Assembly: GCA_016808115.1 (NCBI GenBank)
Contig: JAEQBH010002450.1
Span: forward strand, 1-64,000
Length of the DNA: 64,000 nt
Direction: 5' to 3'
Source of the DNA: Tetrastigma voinierianum
Taxonomy: Eukaryota; Streptophyta; Magnoliopsida; Vitales; Vitaceae
A program made the translations under genes and the position numbers. Below the pieces are notes generated by a model that saw only the letters and a program-made list of their open reading frames with translations, was not told the DNA's origin and ran no database searches. This document shows, piece after piece, positions 48,280 through 59,490 of this stretch. Within the stretch, counting starts at the first letter, position 1, and each line of letters starts with the position of its first letter.

Positions 48280-49200
48280 CTCGGCGGATCTTCTTGGTCT
48301 TAATATGGATGCATGGGCGGTTCGGCTTCCACTTAAGTCGGGTGACCAGAGGACTACTTCGCTTGATCTTGCTAAGTGGAAATTGTGACATCCCATGCCC
48401 ACAATAAATGAACCCGAACAAGAGGAGAATCTTATAGGTATCCTCAGCAACTAATTGGAACATTCGAAGTGGTGAGTTGGATGAAGATGTGGGGGAGAAG
48501 TGGGTAGTGTTTGGAACTTCTGGGTTGAGTGCTGGAAAGGGGATGATGGGCATTTATTGTTGAGGGGAGGGGTGGGGGATGGGTTGTCTGTTCATTTTAA
48601 GCGAAGAGAAAGTGAATGTCTCGGCCTCATTACTCTGGGATGAAACTTATCAGTGATATGATTTGAGCGGGACACACCATCAGAAAGTTATGGAGTTCTG
48701 GATGAGTTCGAAGCACTATGTGGGTCGCATTATCGAGCGACATGAGCGAAATTTCATAATCTGACAAAATGATGAGTGTGGCCAGAGATATCTGAAATTC
48801 AGGTTGAACAGTATGCTCTGAGATACTTGTGGTAGAGGAAGAAAAGTTGTGGTTTGAAGGCGACCTTAATGATATATTCGAGCCCATGTCGACATTTTTG
48901 CCCAGCTGAGTTTCTCAAATTGTTTATCTTGCATTGAATCTCATGAAAGAGTAAAGAAAGAGGAAGAGAAAAGGATAAGGCACGGGGAAAGAAAAATCGG
49001 TCGATCGGTTCATAACAACGACAAGGAAAGAAATTCGAGACCAGGGTTCCGGTCACGGCTACCTCGGGCTCTGGGTGAATACTACTACGCATCGGTTGCG
49101 AGTACACACCGGAGGTCATACATAGGGCATTGCTCCCCATTGCTCCATTGGCAGGAGAAATCATAGAGGAGAATGTTGGAGGCTTCACAGGTGCTTGTTT
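48280..49200 (+). pseudogene. gag: element F gag (degraded)
   Basis: This lies between the primer site and the protease. Plus-strand reading near 48,940-49,060 is rich in Lys, Arg and Glu, as in gag tails, but no intact zinc knuckle is readable. The longest open frames here are on the minus strand (48799-49326 and 49185-49769), antisense to gag/protease and without any domain; I treat them as shadows. Confidence 0.45.
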
Positions 49201-49399
49201 GATTTGTGGATCCAGGCATAGAAGCGGGTGCAGAAGCTGCGTTGTTCTGACACCTCGAGGCCAGAAATTACGGCTTTGGTAGTGCGAAAATGACAAGAGT
49301 GTTGCATCAGGAGTGTTTCTAGACAAAGGGACCTGAAGCGTTGGGTGAAGTGAGATGGTCGTGCTCCAGCTATAGCATATGCAATGAAAGCAATAGAAG

Positions 49400-49760
49400 A
49401 TCTGAGCACTCTGATGTGATAGCCGTCAATTTCGAATCTTTGATACTCTTGTACATGCATTGATTGACCGATTGACCAGCTCATATATTTGCACCGACAT
49501 ACCCGACTTGGGTAAATTACCAGGAGTGAAGCAAGATATGACATCTTAATTTGGCGGGCATTTCGACCATAGTGTTGTGTGAGCGAGTGTATCGAGATTG
49601 TCTCATCAAAAATCACGAGAGTATGAGATTTTAGGAGATTTGATTGAGTTATCATTCGGGAGTTTGATGTGATATTAGGGATGGGTAGTTTGTCGAGCAT
49701 CAAAGGAATAGTCGATTGTAGAATGAAAAGTAACAGCAGAGCTTTGAATGAAGATGAAGT
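49400..49760 (+). pseudogene. pol: element F protease, C-terminal part
   Basis: Near 49654-49730 the plus strand reads EFDVILGMGSLSSIKGIVDCR, the second half of a Ty3 aspartic protease (ILGM motif). The active-site loop upstream is not readable with confidence. Confidence 0.65.
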
Positions 49761-50014
49761 AACTTTCATCGGTGAGAGGTCAAGTCACTATCTAATGTGA
49801 TATCATGCGATCTTCAGAACAATGGTGCGAAAAGGATGTGAAGCTACTTGGCTTATGTGATTGTCTGATGGCGAGGCCCTAGTGTATCCCAATATCCTGC
49901 TTTGTTAGCGACTTCGGGACATGTTTGGGAAGAGTTACGGGATTACCCCACATAGGGAGATTGAGTTCTTATTGACGTTGTGCAGTGCCTTGTGAGCGTC
50001 CATTACTGCCCGTC

Positions 50015-50790
50015 TGGGAATGGCTCCCGCTAGGCTAAAGGAATTGAAATTGCAATTCACGAAGACTCTTTAGAAAAGGGTTTGATAGGCCAAGTGTATC
50101 CTAAATAGAGGAGCTCGGAGTGCTTTTGTTAAAAGAAAGATGAAAGTATAGCCGACTATGTATTGATTGCATACAGTTGAACAAGTTAGCGGTGAGAATA
50201 AGTATCGGGTTACCCATAATTGATGATTTGTTTGACCAATTAAAGGTCTGGTATCTTTCGAATTGACGCGATGCAGGTACTGTCGGTTGAGAATTAAAGA
50301 TCTTGCGATGTGCACTTAAAGGCGGCGTTTAGGTCACGATATGGACATTATGAGTTCCTTGTAGTACCATTTGGATTGAAAAATGCTCCGTATTTTCATG
50401 GACCTAATGAATCGTTTAATGGAAGTATGTGGATCGGTTTTTCGTAGTGTTCATAGACGACATTCTGGTGTATTCAAAAGATCAGGAAAGTCATGACACA
50501 CACCTTAAAGTAGTGTTAGAGACTTTGAGAAAAGAACAGTTGTATGCAAAACTAAGCAAGTGTGAGTTTTGGAAGAATGAAGTGTCCTTTCTTGGGCACA
50601 TAGTATCGAAAGAAGGAATCCGAGTAGATCCAAAGAAAATAGAAGTGGTTGTTGAATGGAAGCCACAGAAATGTGAAGTGCGGTTTCCTGGGTTGCGAGG
50701 ATACTACGAAGATTTGTTAAGGGGTTTTACGTATTGCATTACAGATGGCGAGTTGGCTCCCGAAAAATGTAAAGTATGAATGGGTGAAAA
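50015..50790 (+). pseudogene. pol: element F reverse transcriptase
   Basis: A broken N-terminal half (50,015-50,400) includes pieces equivalent to 'QLNKLAVR', 'DDLFDQL' and 'YGHYEFLVVPFGLKNAP'. An open 116-codon frame, 50429-50779, then reads FFVVFIDDILVYSKDQESHDTHL (both catalytic Asp), YAKLSKCEFWKNEVSFLGHIVSKEGIRVDPKKIE and the thumb. Order and spacing fit Ty3/gypsy RT. The first Met in this frame is internal to the domain, so it is not a true start. Confidence 0.85.
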
Positions 50791-50829
50791 ATGTCAAAGA
50801 AGTTTTGATAAGTTGAAAACATTCTTAGC

Positions 50830-51240
50830 AGGGCTGCGGTTCTTACTCAGCTGAGCTGCGGTAGAGAATATGTGATTTTTAATTGATGCGTCGCTAAATG
50901 GACTTGGATGTGTACAATGCAAGAGGGTAAAGTGGTAGCTGTGCTTGAGACAGGTTGAGTCGCATGAAGGAACTACCAGCTCATGATTTGGGGTGGAACA
51001 CTGATTGTATTGGCGAAATTTGGAGACATTATTTGTATGGAAGAGTGCTTCATCTACTGCTGATCATAAGAGTCTTAAGTATTTGCCCTCACAGTGAGAG
51101 CTTAACTTGAGACAACGGAGATGGATGGGCGATAAAGATTATGGCTACAAAGTTGATTATCACGGAAGAGGCGATGTAGTGGCCCGGCACAGTAAAAGTG
51201 TCTGAGCAGCAGCGTTGAATGCCCATTGCCATTATATGGC
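50830..51240 (+). pseudogene. pol: element F RNase H
   Basis: IDASLNGLGC near 50882 (first catalytic Asp) and a later 'RDYGYKVDYHGRGDVVARH'-like segment near 51130-51190 mark the start and end of the domain; frames shift between. Confidence 0.65.
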
Positions 51241-51249
51241 TGATAATCT

Positions 51250-52335
51250 TGTAGTGGCGAGTTGATAGCAAGAGCAGAGTTTGTTGAATGTCGAGTCTAG
51301 AGGCACAAAAGAAAGATAAGAGAAAATTCTTGCCCGATGTCAGTTAAATGAGTAAAGAAATTGAGTTCACGAGTGAGCGAAAATGGAGTTTGTATTATAA
51401 GGATGATTTGTGCGCGCAATTGCAATGAATTGAAATCCATGCTGGAAGGCACATAGTGGATCTTTTGCTATCCATCCGGTAGCACAAGATGTGCTCGAGA
51501 TTTAAAATGTCATTACGGTGGTCGGGATGAAAAGATGTCGAATTTGTAACCAGAGTGTTTGGTGTGTCAAAGAGTAAAGGCGAGGAGCATCAGAGTTCCC
51601 TTCGGGATTATTGCGACCCTATTAGAATGCGGAGTGGAAATGGGATAGAGATCACCATGGATTTTGTGGTTGGGTTACCATTGAGGAGAAGAGCATGACT
51701 CGATTTAGATTATAGTAGGTAGATTGACTAAGTCAGCTCACTTCCTACCAGTAAGAACCAACTATTCACTTGACAAGCTAGCAGAGATGTATATCAAGGA
51801 AATAGTTCGGTTACATGGGATTCACATCCATTATTTCGAGGCCAGAGATCAGGAGTTTCTTGAATTTTAGGAAAATTGCAGAGGCTTTGGGCACTCGAGA
51901 TTCGATCTGACGATTCCGCCTTGAAACGGATGGACAATTTGAGAGAGTGATCTAGATTCTATAAGATATGTTAAGGAGTTGTGTGATCGACCTTGGTGGT
52001 TGGGATCGACACATTGCTTTAGTTGAATTTGTGTATAACAACGGTTTCGATCAAGTATTGGAATGGCGCCTTATGAGGCTTTATATGGGAGAAAATGTAG
52101 AACAGATTTGTGTTGGACGGAATTGAGGCGAAAGGAAAGTAATTGGCCCGGAGCTTGTCTGAGCGAAAGACAGAAAATGATTAGAGAAAGATTGAAGGTG
52201 GCCCTTGGAGTAGGCAAATCATATCACGGAACGCAAAGAAAAGATATGAGATATGAGATCGGAGAAAAAGTGTTTTTAAATATACGCCTTGGAAGAGGTG
52301 ATGAGATTTGGGAAAAAGGGCAAGTTGAGCCCTAG
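51250..52335 (+). pseudogene. pol: element F integrase
   Basis: WEMG.EITMDFVVGLP near 51640-51682 carries the first DDE Asp. 'LTKSAHFLPVRTNYSLDKLAEMYIKEIVRLHGI' near 51722-51825 is the following core, uninterrupted for over 100 bases. ETDGQFERVI near 51927 precedes the catalytic Glu region, and the open frame 52063-52335 begins MAPYEALYGRKCRTDLCW. This is the most complete integrase in the window, although the pieces lie in different frames. Confidence 0.8.
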
Positions 52336-52379
52336 ATTTATTGGCCCCTGTAGTGATTGAAAAGTGGGTCCAGTGGCAT

Positions 52380-52665
52380 ACAGATTAGCATTACCTCCGG
52401 ACTTGGAAAAGATCCTGTGTATTTATTTCATGTGTCCGCCCTCTGGAGTGCGTCCCGGACTTGATCACATAGTCTCTTGAGGAACAATTGGTGAGACCAA
52501 ATTTGGCGTGAAGAGCCCGAGTAGAGATTTTGGCTCCTGAAGTGAAAAAATTCTGAGAACAAGAAGATTCCGCTGAATCAAAATGCGTAGGAAGAAACCA
52601 TAAGATTGAAGAAGCCACTTGGGAAAGTGAGGAAGCGATCTGTGACAATATCATATTGTTTGAAT
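52380..52665 (+). pseudogene. pol: element F chromodomain
   Basis: AYRLALPPDLEKI near 52377, then ILAPEVKKF, then NHKIEEATWESEEAI near 52598-52640. This is the chromodomain pattern of Tekay/Del elements, ending just before the polypurine tract. Confidence 0.75.
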
Positions 52666-52689
52666 AAGGTAATTTCGATGGCGAAATTT

Positions 52690-52704
52690 TTAAGTGGGGA
52701 GAGT
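52690..52704 (+). other. polypurine tract of element F
   Basis: TAAGTGGGGAGAGT directly before the 3' LTR start TGTAGC. Confidence 0.8.
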
Positions 52705-55700
52705 TGTAGCATACAAAAATCTTACTTAGAATTTTATAATAAAATTATATATTAAGACTATAATTGGGCCAACTTGGATATTTTAAGAATTGTTAGATGA
52801 ATATTGATTAATTGATTGTGAATCCAGAAATAAACCCAAGTGAAAAGGGAAAATGGAAATTGTAAAATGGGGACTAGGGGTCAATTATACTTAGAAATGA
52901 TTTATATGTTTAAGTGAAATTAGGAAATAAATGAGTAAGGGAAAATAATAGGAGACTTAAATGAAGAATAATAGAAATGGAGGGACCTAAATATAAAGAA
53001 ATAAAAGAAAAAAATCAAGGAAAGGACATGTGGCATGTAGGAAAGTGGGAGGAGTTTATCGCTTTTTAAAATACGATTTAGGTCGTAAAGAAAGGAAAGC
53101 GAGAGAAAGTGGAGATATTTTAGAGTGAGGAAGCTGCGACCTGCAGATTTATGATCGGACCATAGGTCCCCTGACGAGCAAGAGGAAAGTCGCTATCGTG
53201 ACAAGGCTGCAAATAGAGGCCAGATCGAGGAGTTTCAATGGCTGAGAGGTGACACTTCACTACTTTGGTCATTTTACATACTAAGCTGCCACATTGTGGT
53301 AGTGCGCATTAACCCGGACATTAAAGCTGATTTTGGGTAAGAAATAAAGAGAATCTGGTAGTGAGTCCTTCACAGTAGTTGTATCTACATCAATGAACTT
53401 GATGATGGAAACTAATTTCTTGATTTTGACCTCTGTAAGACGAGTTATGGTCATTTGAGATGGAATCTCGATAGATCTGGTGGTCAATTAGATAATTAGG
53501 TCAACAACCGGACCTTAGAACGGGTTTTTGGGTCGAAATAAAAGGGGAATTTGGAAGTAATTCCTTCTAGGAAATTGTAAGTAGCATCGATGAACTTGAT
53601 GTTAGGCTTTGAAATTCTCAGTTGGAACTTCATAGACCAAGAGTTGTAATTAACTGCTACGAGCAGTCAAATGGGTGAGAGGTTAGCCATAGAGGTCGTG
53701 CGGAGGTCGACGAGGCCTCGTGCGGCGAGGTCAGCGGGACCTGGCTGGCCGGCCCGGTCCAGCGGACCTCATGCAGCCGAGGTCGATGGGCGCCGTGCAC
53801 GACAAGAGGTCGGCAGACCTCGTACAGCGGTCGAGCGGACCGTACTTGTCAGAGCCTGACTCGTCGATTCGGGTCGTAAGAAAGAGAGTCGGGTTACGGC
53901 TATGTGGCGCTCGACGAATGTCGTAACTTCTTACGTCGAACTCAGTTTGGTGTTCTTGGACTCTATGGAAAGCCCATTGAGTCAGAATCCATTGATATGC
54001 CTGAGGAGGATATTAGATGTTCGAACAAGATTGAATCGAGCTCGTCCAGGTCGGGTCGGTTCGTCGATTCGGTCGACTCGTACGGGTTGACTCGCATAAC
54101 CTCCGACGAGAAGGTCGTATCTCACGGCCCGTTCAGGCTCGATTTGGGTGTTCTTGGACTCTATGAAGCCCATTGAGTCAAGAATACACATTCATACGCC
54201 TGAGGAGGATATTAGATGTCAGACCAAGGTATTTAGATCCAGGCTTGTCGGGTCAGGTCGGCTGTTCGGTTCGTCGGCTCGTGCGGGTTGGCCCCACGCG
54301 TGGCGCCGGCGGAAGATTATATCTTCTTCGTCCGAACTCCGTTTCGGGTGTTCTTGGACTCTATGGAAAGACCATTGAGTCAAGAATACATTCATATGCC
54401 TGAGGGGATGAAGATGTTTGAGCGAAATTTGATCGTCTAGCTCGTCCAAGTCGGTCGACTCGTCGATTCGAATTGTGCATGTATGACCTCCGAAACTTCG
54501 GAAGGTCATAACTCCTTCGTCAGAACTCAGATTCGGGTGTTAACATTTCTATCGATACCATTGGAGTCAAGAACCATCTATATATATATCCTATTGAAAT
54601 TGAACCAAATTAAACTCCAAAATCAATCCTAGCCAAAACTACTAATACATGAATAATATCGTTTTTAATGGTTTCTGAATAGGACTGACAGAGGAAAGCC
54701 AAACAGATTGAGATTCCAAGGATCGAACTAAAGTGCAAAGATTTTGGGTTTGTTCTACCGATCCCTATTCCTCGCTTTCAAGTTTTTGCACGCTTGTTCT
54801 AAAAGCATATTGAATTGATTTAATTGGATTTGAGAAAGTGATCGCAAATGTTTCAGACATAAAAATCGTGACGATTATTGAAAATAACCATACAAAGTCA
54901 GTATATATTGTACTATATTTACTATAAAGGATTTGAACGCCTAATGTAACGTTAACCGCGGCCAGATAAGGATAGATTGGTATACCAATAGGGTCAAATA
55001 GCAAGACGCGAACTATCAGATGATGTGTCACTCCGACGCTGCCTCAATGACTGTATTCAGAGTGCTCACTATTCGATTGCTTATAACTCACGCGCCCCAC
55101 AGGACTGCATCGTGTTATAAAACCATGCATACCGGCCTCGCAGCGCTCTGGGACCGTACGGTGACTTTGATATCCTATATATCGAAGACATAGGTTAAAT
55201 TCGTTAAGGGCATAACTAAATTGATTTACATAATCAATTGATTAAGATAACTGAATTTGGACGATGTAATCAATTGACGTAAGACAACCGACCGACATTT
55301 TTTAACCCGAATCAATCGCGCAATCGAATCAATTTGTGAAAGATAATCAATCGATTCAGACGCAAATATCAATACGAACAGATTTTCGGGATGATCAATA
55401 AACCATAACCGGACAGATATAAAACAAAGATACGTGACAGATTCAAAGATCGATCATCCAGCAAAGATTTGAGAATTGTTAAATTGCATGATTGATTTAA
55501 ACCGAACCGAGGAATTGGATGAGTGAAACCACTCAAGACATTTAAAACGCTACCGTATTTGCTTACCAACGCACGCGACGAGCTTACGATAATGATCGAA
55601 GTTTTGACTCAAGATCGAGTAGTGTCGTGAGTCATAAAGAAGGAAATTTCGGCATGTCTGACGTGCATTCATTCCATGTTTTCTTTGGATATCGACATTT

Positions 55701-55924
55701 TATAAAACAATTAACTCGAACATCTATTTCAGAATCATTTTCAAGCAGGTTTCGAATGCCTATCAGGGAATGAATTTAAAGCGAATGTATTTTTGTTAAA
55801 CGCTGATGGCCGCTTCAATTTTGTAATCGCTTCCGCAAAGATATATGATTTCAGCCGACAAATGATTTTAGCAGATCCACTTGCCGATCCGCCCCAAACT
55901 ACTTCTACGGAAAGGGGTCCCACA
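52705..55924 (+). repeat. 3' LTR of element F
   Basis: 3,220 bp, TGTAGC...GGGTCCCACA, followed by AATAT. Contains the four-unit array and, upstream of it (53,690-53,880), a very GC-rich block with repeated 'cggacctc' and 'gaggtcg' words shared with 45,880-46,060 in the 5' LTR. Confidence 0.9.
53900..54590 (+). repeat. four-unit array (~195 bp) in element F 3' LTR
   Basis: Module copies near 53953, 54148, 54347 and 54537 (spacings about 195, 199 and 190). Units 1-3 end in 'cattgatatgcctgagga' or 'cattcatatgcctgagg'; unit 4 ends in the TATA box at 54578-54589. Confidence 0.85.
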
Positions 55925-55929
55925 AATAT

Positions 55930-56395
55930 ATTTTGATGTGTTAATAGTTTTTCATATTATTTCTATTTAAAAAATAAAAGAAAGTTTTAACTAGATATTA
56001 ATATTTGTTGTAAAAAAAAACTAGATATCAACATTTATAATCATAGTTTTAAATATTGTTTTCGTTATTTTTAACTAGTGTGAATATTATTTTTTATTTT
56101 TTAAAAAAATTTAATGTTTAATATTGTAAAAAATTTAAAAATATATAAATAGATTCATAATATGAAAATTAAAAATATAAAAATATTATGAATATAAAAT
56201 TTTGGTTAATACAAATTTTGATAAAAATCCAATGGATAAGAGCTATTTAAAAAAAATCAATTTAGTTAATATTTATTTATTTAATAGATGATTAACTATT
56301 ATAAATAAATACATTTTGATGTTAAATATTAACAAATATATTAACTACACACTAATAAAATTACATTTTAATAAAAAATTAAGAGTTAAAAAATT
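55930..56395. other. AT-rich intergenic DNA
   Basis: Long A/T runs, no ORF of interest; right flank of element F's insertion site. Confidence 0.6.
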
Positions 56396-56710
56396 GCTTG
56401 GAGGGGTTCTAGTGCGGGCATGGTGCGAGCTAGGACTGGGGTGCGCTGGGGCGAGTGAGGTGCACGACTGGGTGTGTGGGTGGGGGAGGGAGACGAGCAT
56501 TTTGGCAGTTTCCAAAATGTGGATTTAGTGGAATTCCATGTGACAGTGGGTCCTAGTAGGAAGCAGGGCAGTTTTTGTCCCAACGTTATATTCACTGTTT
56601 GGGTTACCCAAAACACTCCTAAACAGAGAGCCACAATTTTTGGGTACCCATTTTTTAATAACTTTTCCCACAATGCACCTAAACATAATTTACCCATTTT
56701 TTAAAACTAG
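56396..56710. other. local GC-rich island, unassigned
   Basis: A sharp switch to G-rich DNA (ggtgcgagctaggactgggg..., gtgggtgggggagggaga), then two related segments containing 'cctaaaca' and 'gggta/ttaccca' words. Overlapping ORFs on both strands (56386-56704) have no recognisable domain. It could be a small transposon remnant, but I see no terminal repeats. Confidence 0.3.
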
Positions 56711-57780
56711 AAAAATCTAAATTTGAAATGACTGAAAGGATATCAATATAATGGCTGAGGAGTAAGGAGCGATGATAACCCTTACGTGCAATGTTTTATT
56801 GTTTTATTTAATATTATTTTCGTTAAAGCTTAGTGTCTTTTCCTGTAAGCTCTCGCACGGACGATTCTTAGATAACTCAGTATTTTTTATGTTCTTCAGT
56901 CAACATTTTCATTGCCATTGCCTAGTTTACTATGCTAAGGCTTATCCGCTACTTAGATGCTTAGACACGAGAACTCACAAGAAACTCTTACGGAGAATGA
57001 AAGAAAGTTTTATTGAAATAAAAAGTTTTACAACTCACTTTGAAAGCCCTTTATTTGATTGATTAGATGACTAGGCCAAATGAAACGCTTAACTATTTTT
57101 AGGCTCTCAAGGAACACTTTAAAACCTTAGATGATTCTTTATAATTTAAGAATATTCTAAATTGCTCTTCCATATAAAAATATATACAAGTGATTTTTTG
57201 AAGCCTCTAGATAACTCTCTTATCTTTCATGCTTCCTAACTCCTAAGAGAGTTCCACAAGTCTTTATAACATTTCATTTTCTTATATAAGACTTTGAGGA
57301 ATTTATTTGTGCTTATAAAGAAACCTTCCCATGTAAGGAATTGTCCCAAAAAAAATGAGGTCATGACATTAGGCTTATAAAATAAGTTTAAAACATGGAA
57401 ATAAATAATAAATGGTTGGAACATATTAGAATAATGAGAATAAGAAAAACATGTTTAGTTTTTATTTTATTTGTTTTAAAAAATATAAAAAATATAAATA
57501 ACATTAAATAGTTATTACTCTTTATAGAACCTTAAAAAGAGATTTCTTGTATTTCAAAAGAAAAAAAAAATCTCAAAATCAGTTTTCATGTTTGGAATAA
57601 TTAATTCATCGTGAAATGCGACATACATTTGTAAAAATTGGATTTTGTAGCTGAGTTCGTAATTGATATTTGTGGGTAAGCAAAGGAGATTTCATATAGT
57701 ACGAATCCATGATCTGCAGTGCTTTAACCATACAATGTGTCTACGAATAACCGACCCACTTTCACAAACAAACCAATAAG
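56711..57780. other. AT-rich intergenic DNA, possible degraded repeat
   Basis: No supported gene. The forward frame 56772-57062 is hydrophobic by composition only. Confidence 0.4.
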
Positions 57781-57784
57781 TTTC

Positions 57785-57807
57785 TTATATATATATATAT
57801 ATATATC
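57785..57807. repeat. (TA)n microsatellite
   Basis: Uninterrupted alternating T and A. Confidence 0.9.
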
Positions 57808-59452
57808 TTGGTTTGAAATAAATACAGCCAGCCGCATGACTCTTCTAATCTCAAATTGTCAACGTCACAGGTCCTTTCAATCCCTAAGAAACGATATCTC
57901 CACCGTCTTCAATACCCTTTTTCAAGAAAATTACCCAACAGCTTTCTGGGATAATTACTAATAAGTGAACCTTGTTTTAATAATAGTGCTCGTATTAGAT
58001 TCTCACATCATCAATTGTCTGCCTAAGTGGCTCTGAGGTGTTTTTCAAGAACCCCACTTTGTCTGCCACTCTTATTATTTCACTGTAAGCCCCCCCACAG
58101 TATATATTTCAATGCCAGCCGTCTCTTTCTCAATGCCTTTTCAAACTCAGATGATACTAGTTAAAGTTTTTTTAGCTGGTACTTTCTAATAGAAATGAAA
58201 CAGAAACTAGAACTCACTGATCATAAGCTTAATCAACATTGCAGTCATTAGTGTTTATTAGGCAGCTATCTGTCTCTTTCAAAAACACTATCCTTTCATT
58301 GGGAATTTGAAGTTAGATGGAAAAAAGATTAATTCGTATGCAGTCATGATTAGTATGGGCATGATGGATGGTATTAGGAGGGATGTGGGGTGGTGGTGAG
58401 AGGGTGGCATTCGGCCAGATGCATTGCATGGACGTGAAGGAGGGAGGAGGAGTGTTTGGGTGTGAGTGGATTTAGGTGCAGGCGAGGAATAGAGAGGAGG
58501 TGGGAGAAAATGGAGAAAGAGACAAAGGAGATGGGTGAGTGGGACATGATCAAACACAGCCTCGTCCCATCTATCATCATGTTTGCACCCCCCCCTTCAT
58601 CATACCATCTCCCACACCCCATTTTAATGAAATCATAGCAACTGACTCAGCTAAGGAACCACATCATTTTCTATGGTCCCACCTCTATCCCCCCTACATT
58701 TACCCTCTTCCTCTCTCTCTCTCTCTTTAATTATCTATGTATCAAGCCTATTTCATTTTAAGAAAAACACTAGGGTATCAATTTGAAAGTATAGACAAAA
58801 AAAACGTAAGAAAATGAAAAATCAGAACATGCCATCAATAAATAATTACCCTCTAAAAAATGAATTATCTTAATTAAGCATAGATATTATCTTAACCAAT
58901 TAGTTAAGATAGTATCTAAAATGAATTAAGATAGTATCTTCAATGATTAAAAAAGTATTTTTATCTAAAAACTAATTATTATTCCTTATATGTTTTAAAA
59001 TATATATTTTTATCTTTATTTTTAAATGGAACTGGTTACATAAGGTCTATTTGTTTATTATTTTTAAAAGCTATTTTTTATTCTAAAAATAGAAGGGACT
59101 AAGAAAAATAGAAAAAAATATTTGATTTTTAATTTATTTTCAAAAACAGTTTTAAAAAACATCAATTAGTTTTCCTTTTCATTTTCATTCTGTTCACCTT
59201 TGTTGATTGGACCCTACAAATTATTTTTCCGGGTACTTACACAAATTGTGTAGTCTATTTCTTTCTACAGTGATGGGTTTGATGAAAGGGGACTACTTTT
59301 CATCCTGCATTTTCACATCTGCTAAACTCAAAACTAGATTTAAAGTACAGAGCAAAAAAAGGAAGCTGCTATAAATACGGAAAGAGAGAGAAAAAAAATG
59401 AGAAAAGGAATCTTGGGTATGATTTTTTCCTATGTTATACACAAAATCATGG

Positions 59453-59456
<4 letters not shown>
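57808..59456. other. intergenic DNA without supported genes
   Basis: Overlapping short ORFs on both strands at 58288-58730 cover a purine-rich stretch and look compositional. A (CT)n run lies at 58710-58727. Confidence 0.5.

Positions 59457-59487
<31 letters not shown>
59457..59487. repeat. (AT)n microsatellite
   Basis: About 15 uninterrupted AT units. Confidence 0.95.

Positions 59488-59490
<3 letters not shown>

Larger units (their letters stand above)
45081..55929 (+). mobile_element. element F: full-length Ty3/gypsy chromovirus, plus strand, target duplication AATAT
   Basis: AATAT at 45081-45085 and 55925-55929 flanks a 10.84-kb element with LTRs at 45086-48165 and 52705-55924, a primer site, gag remnant, protease, RT, RNase H, integrase and chromodomain in order. 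It inserted into AT-rich unique-looking DNA. It belongs to the same broad chromovirus group as A, B and D, but its LTR is distinct and carries a four-unit internal array. The coding frame is broken except in RT (50429-50779) and part of integrase (52063-52335). Confidence 0.9.

Noticed and set aside
48799..49769. Two long overlapping minus-strand ORFs (175 and 194 codons) inside element F
   Set aside because: They are antisense to the gag/protease region of a plus-strand element and contain no recognisable domain.
4917..55924. Endogenous pararetrovirus as an explanation for the RT regions
   Set aside because: Each copy has LTRs, polypurine tract, integrase and chromodomain in Ty3/gypsy order; no movement-protein or coat-protein features of plant pararetroviruses are seen.
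58288..58730. Cluster of overlapping Pro/His-rich ORFs on both strands
   Set aside because: They result from a purine/pyrimidine-biased stretch; no start context, splice pattern or domain supports a gene.
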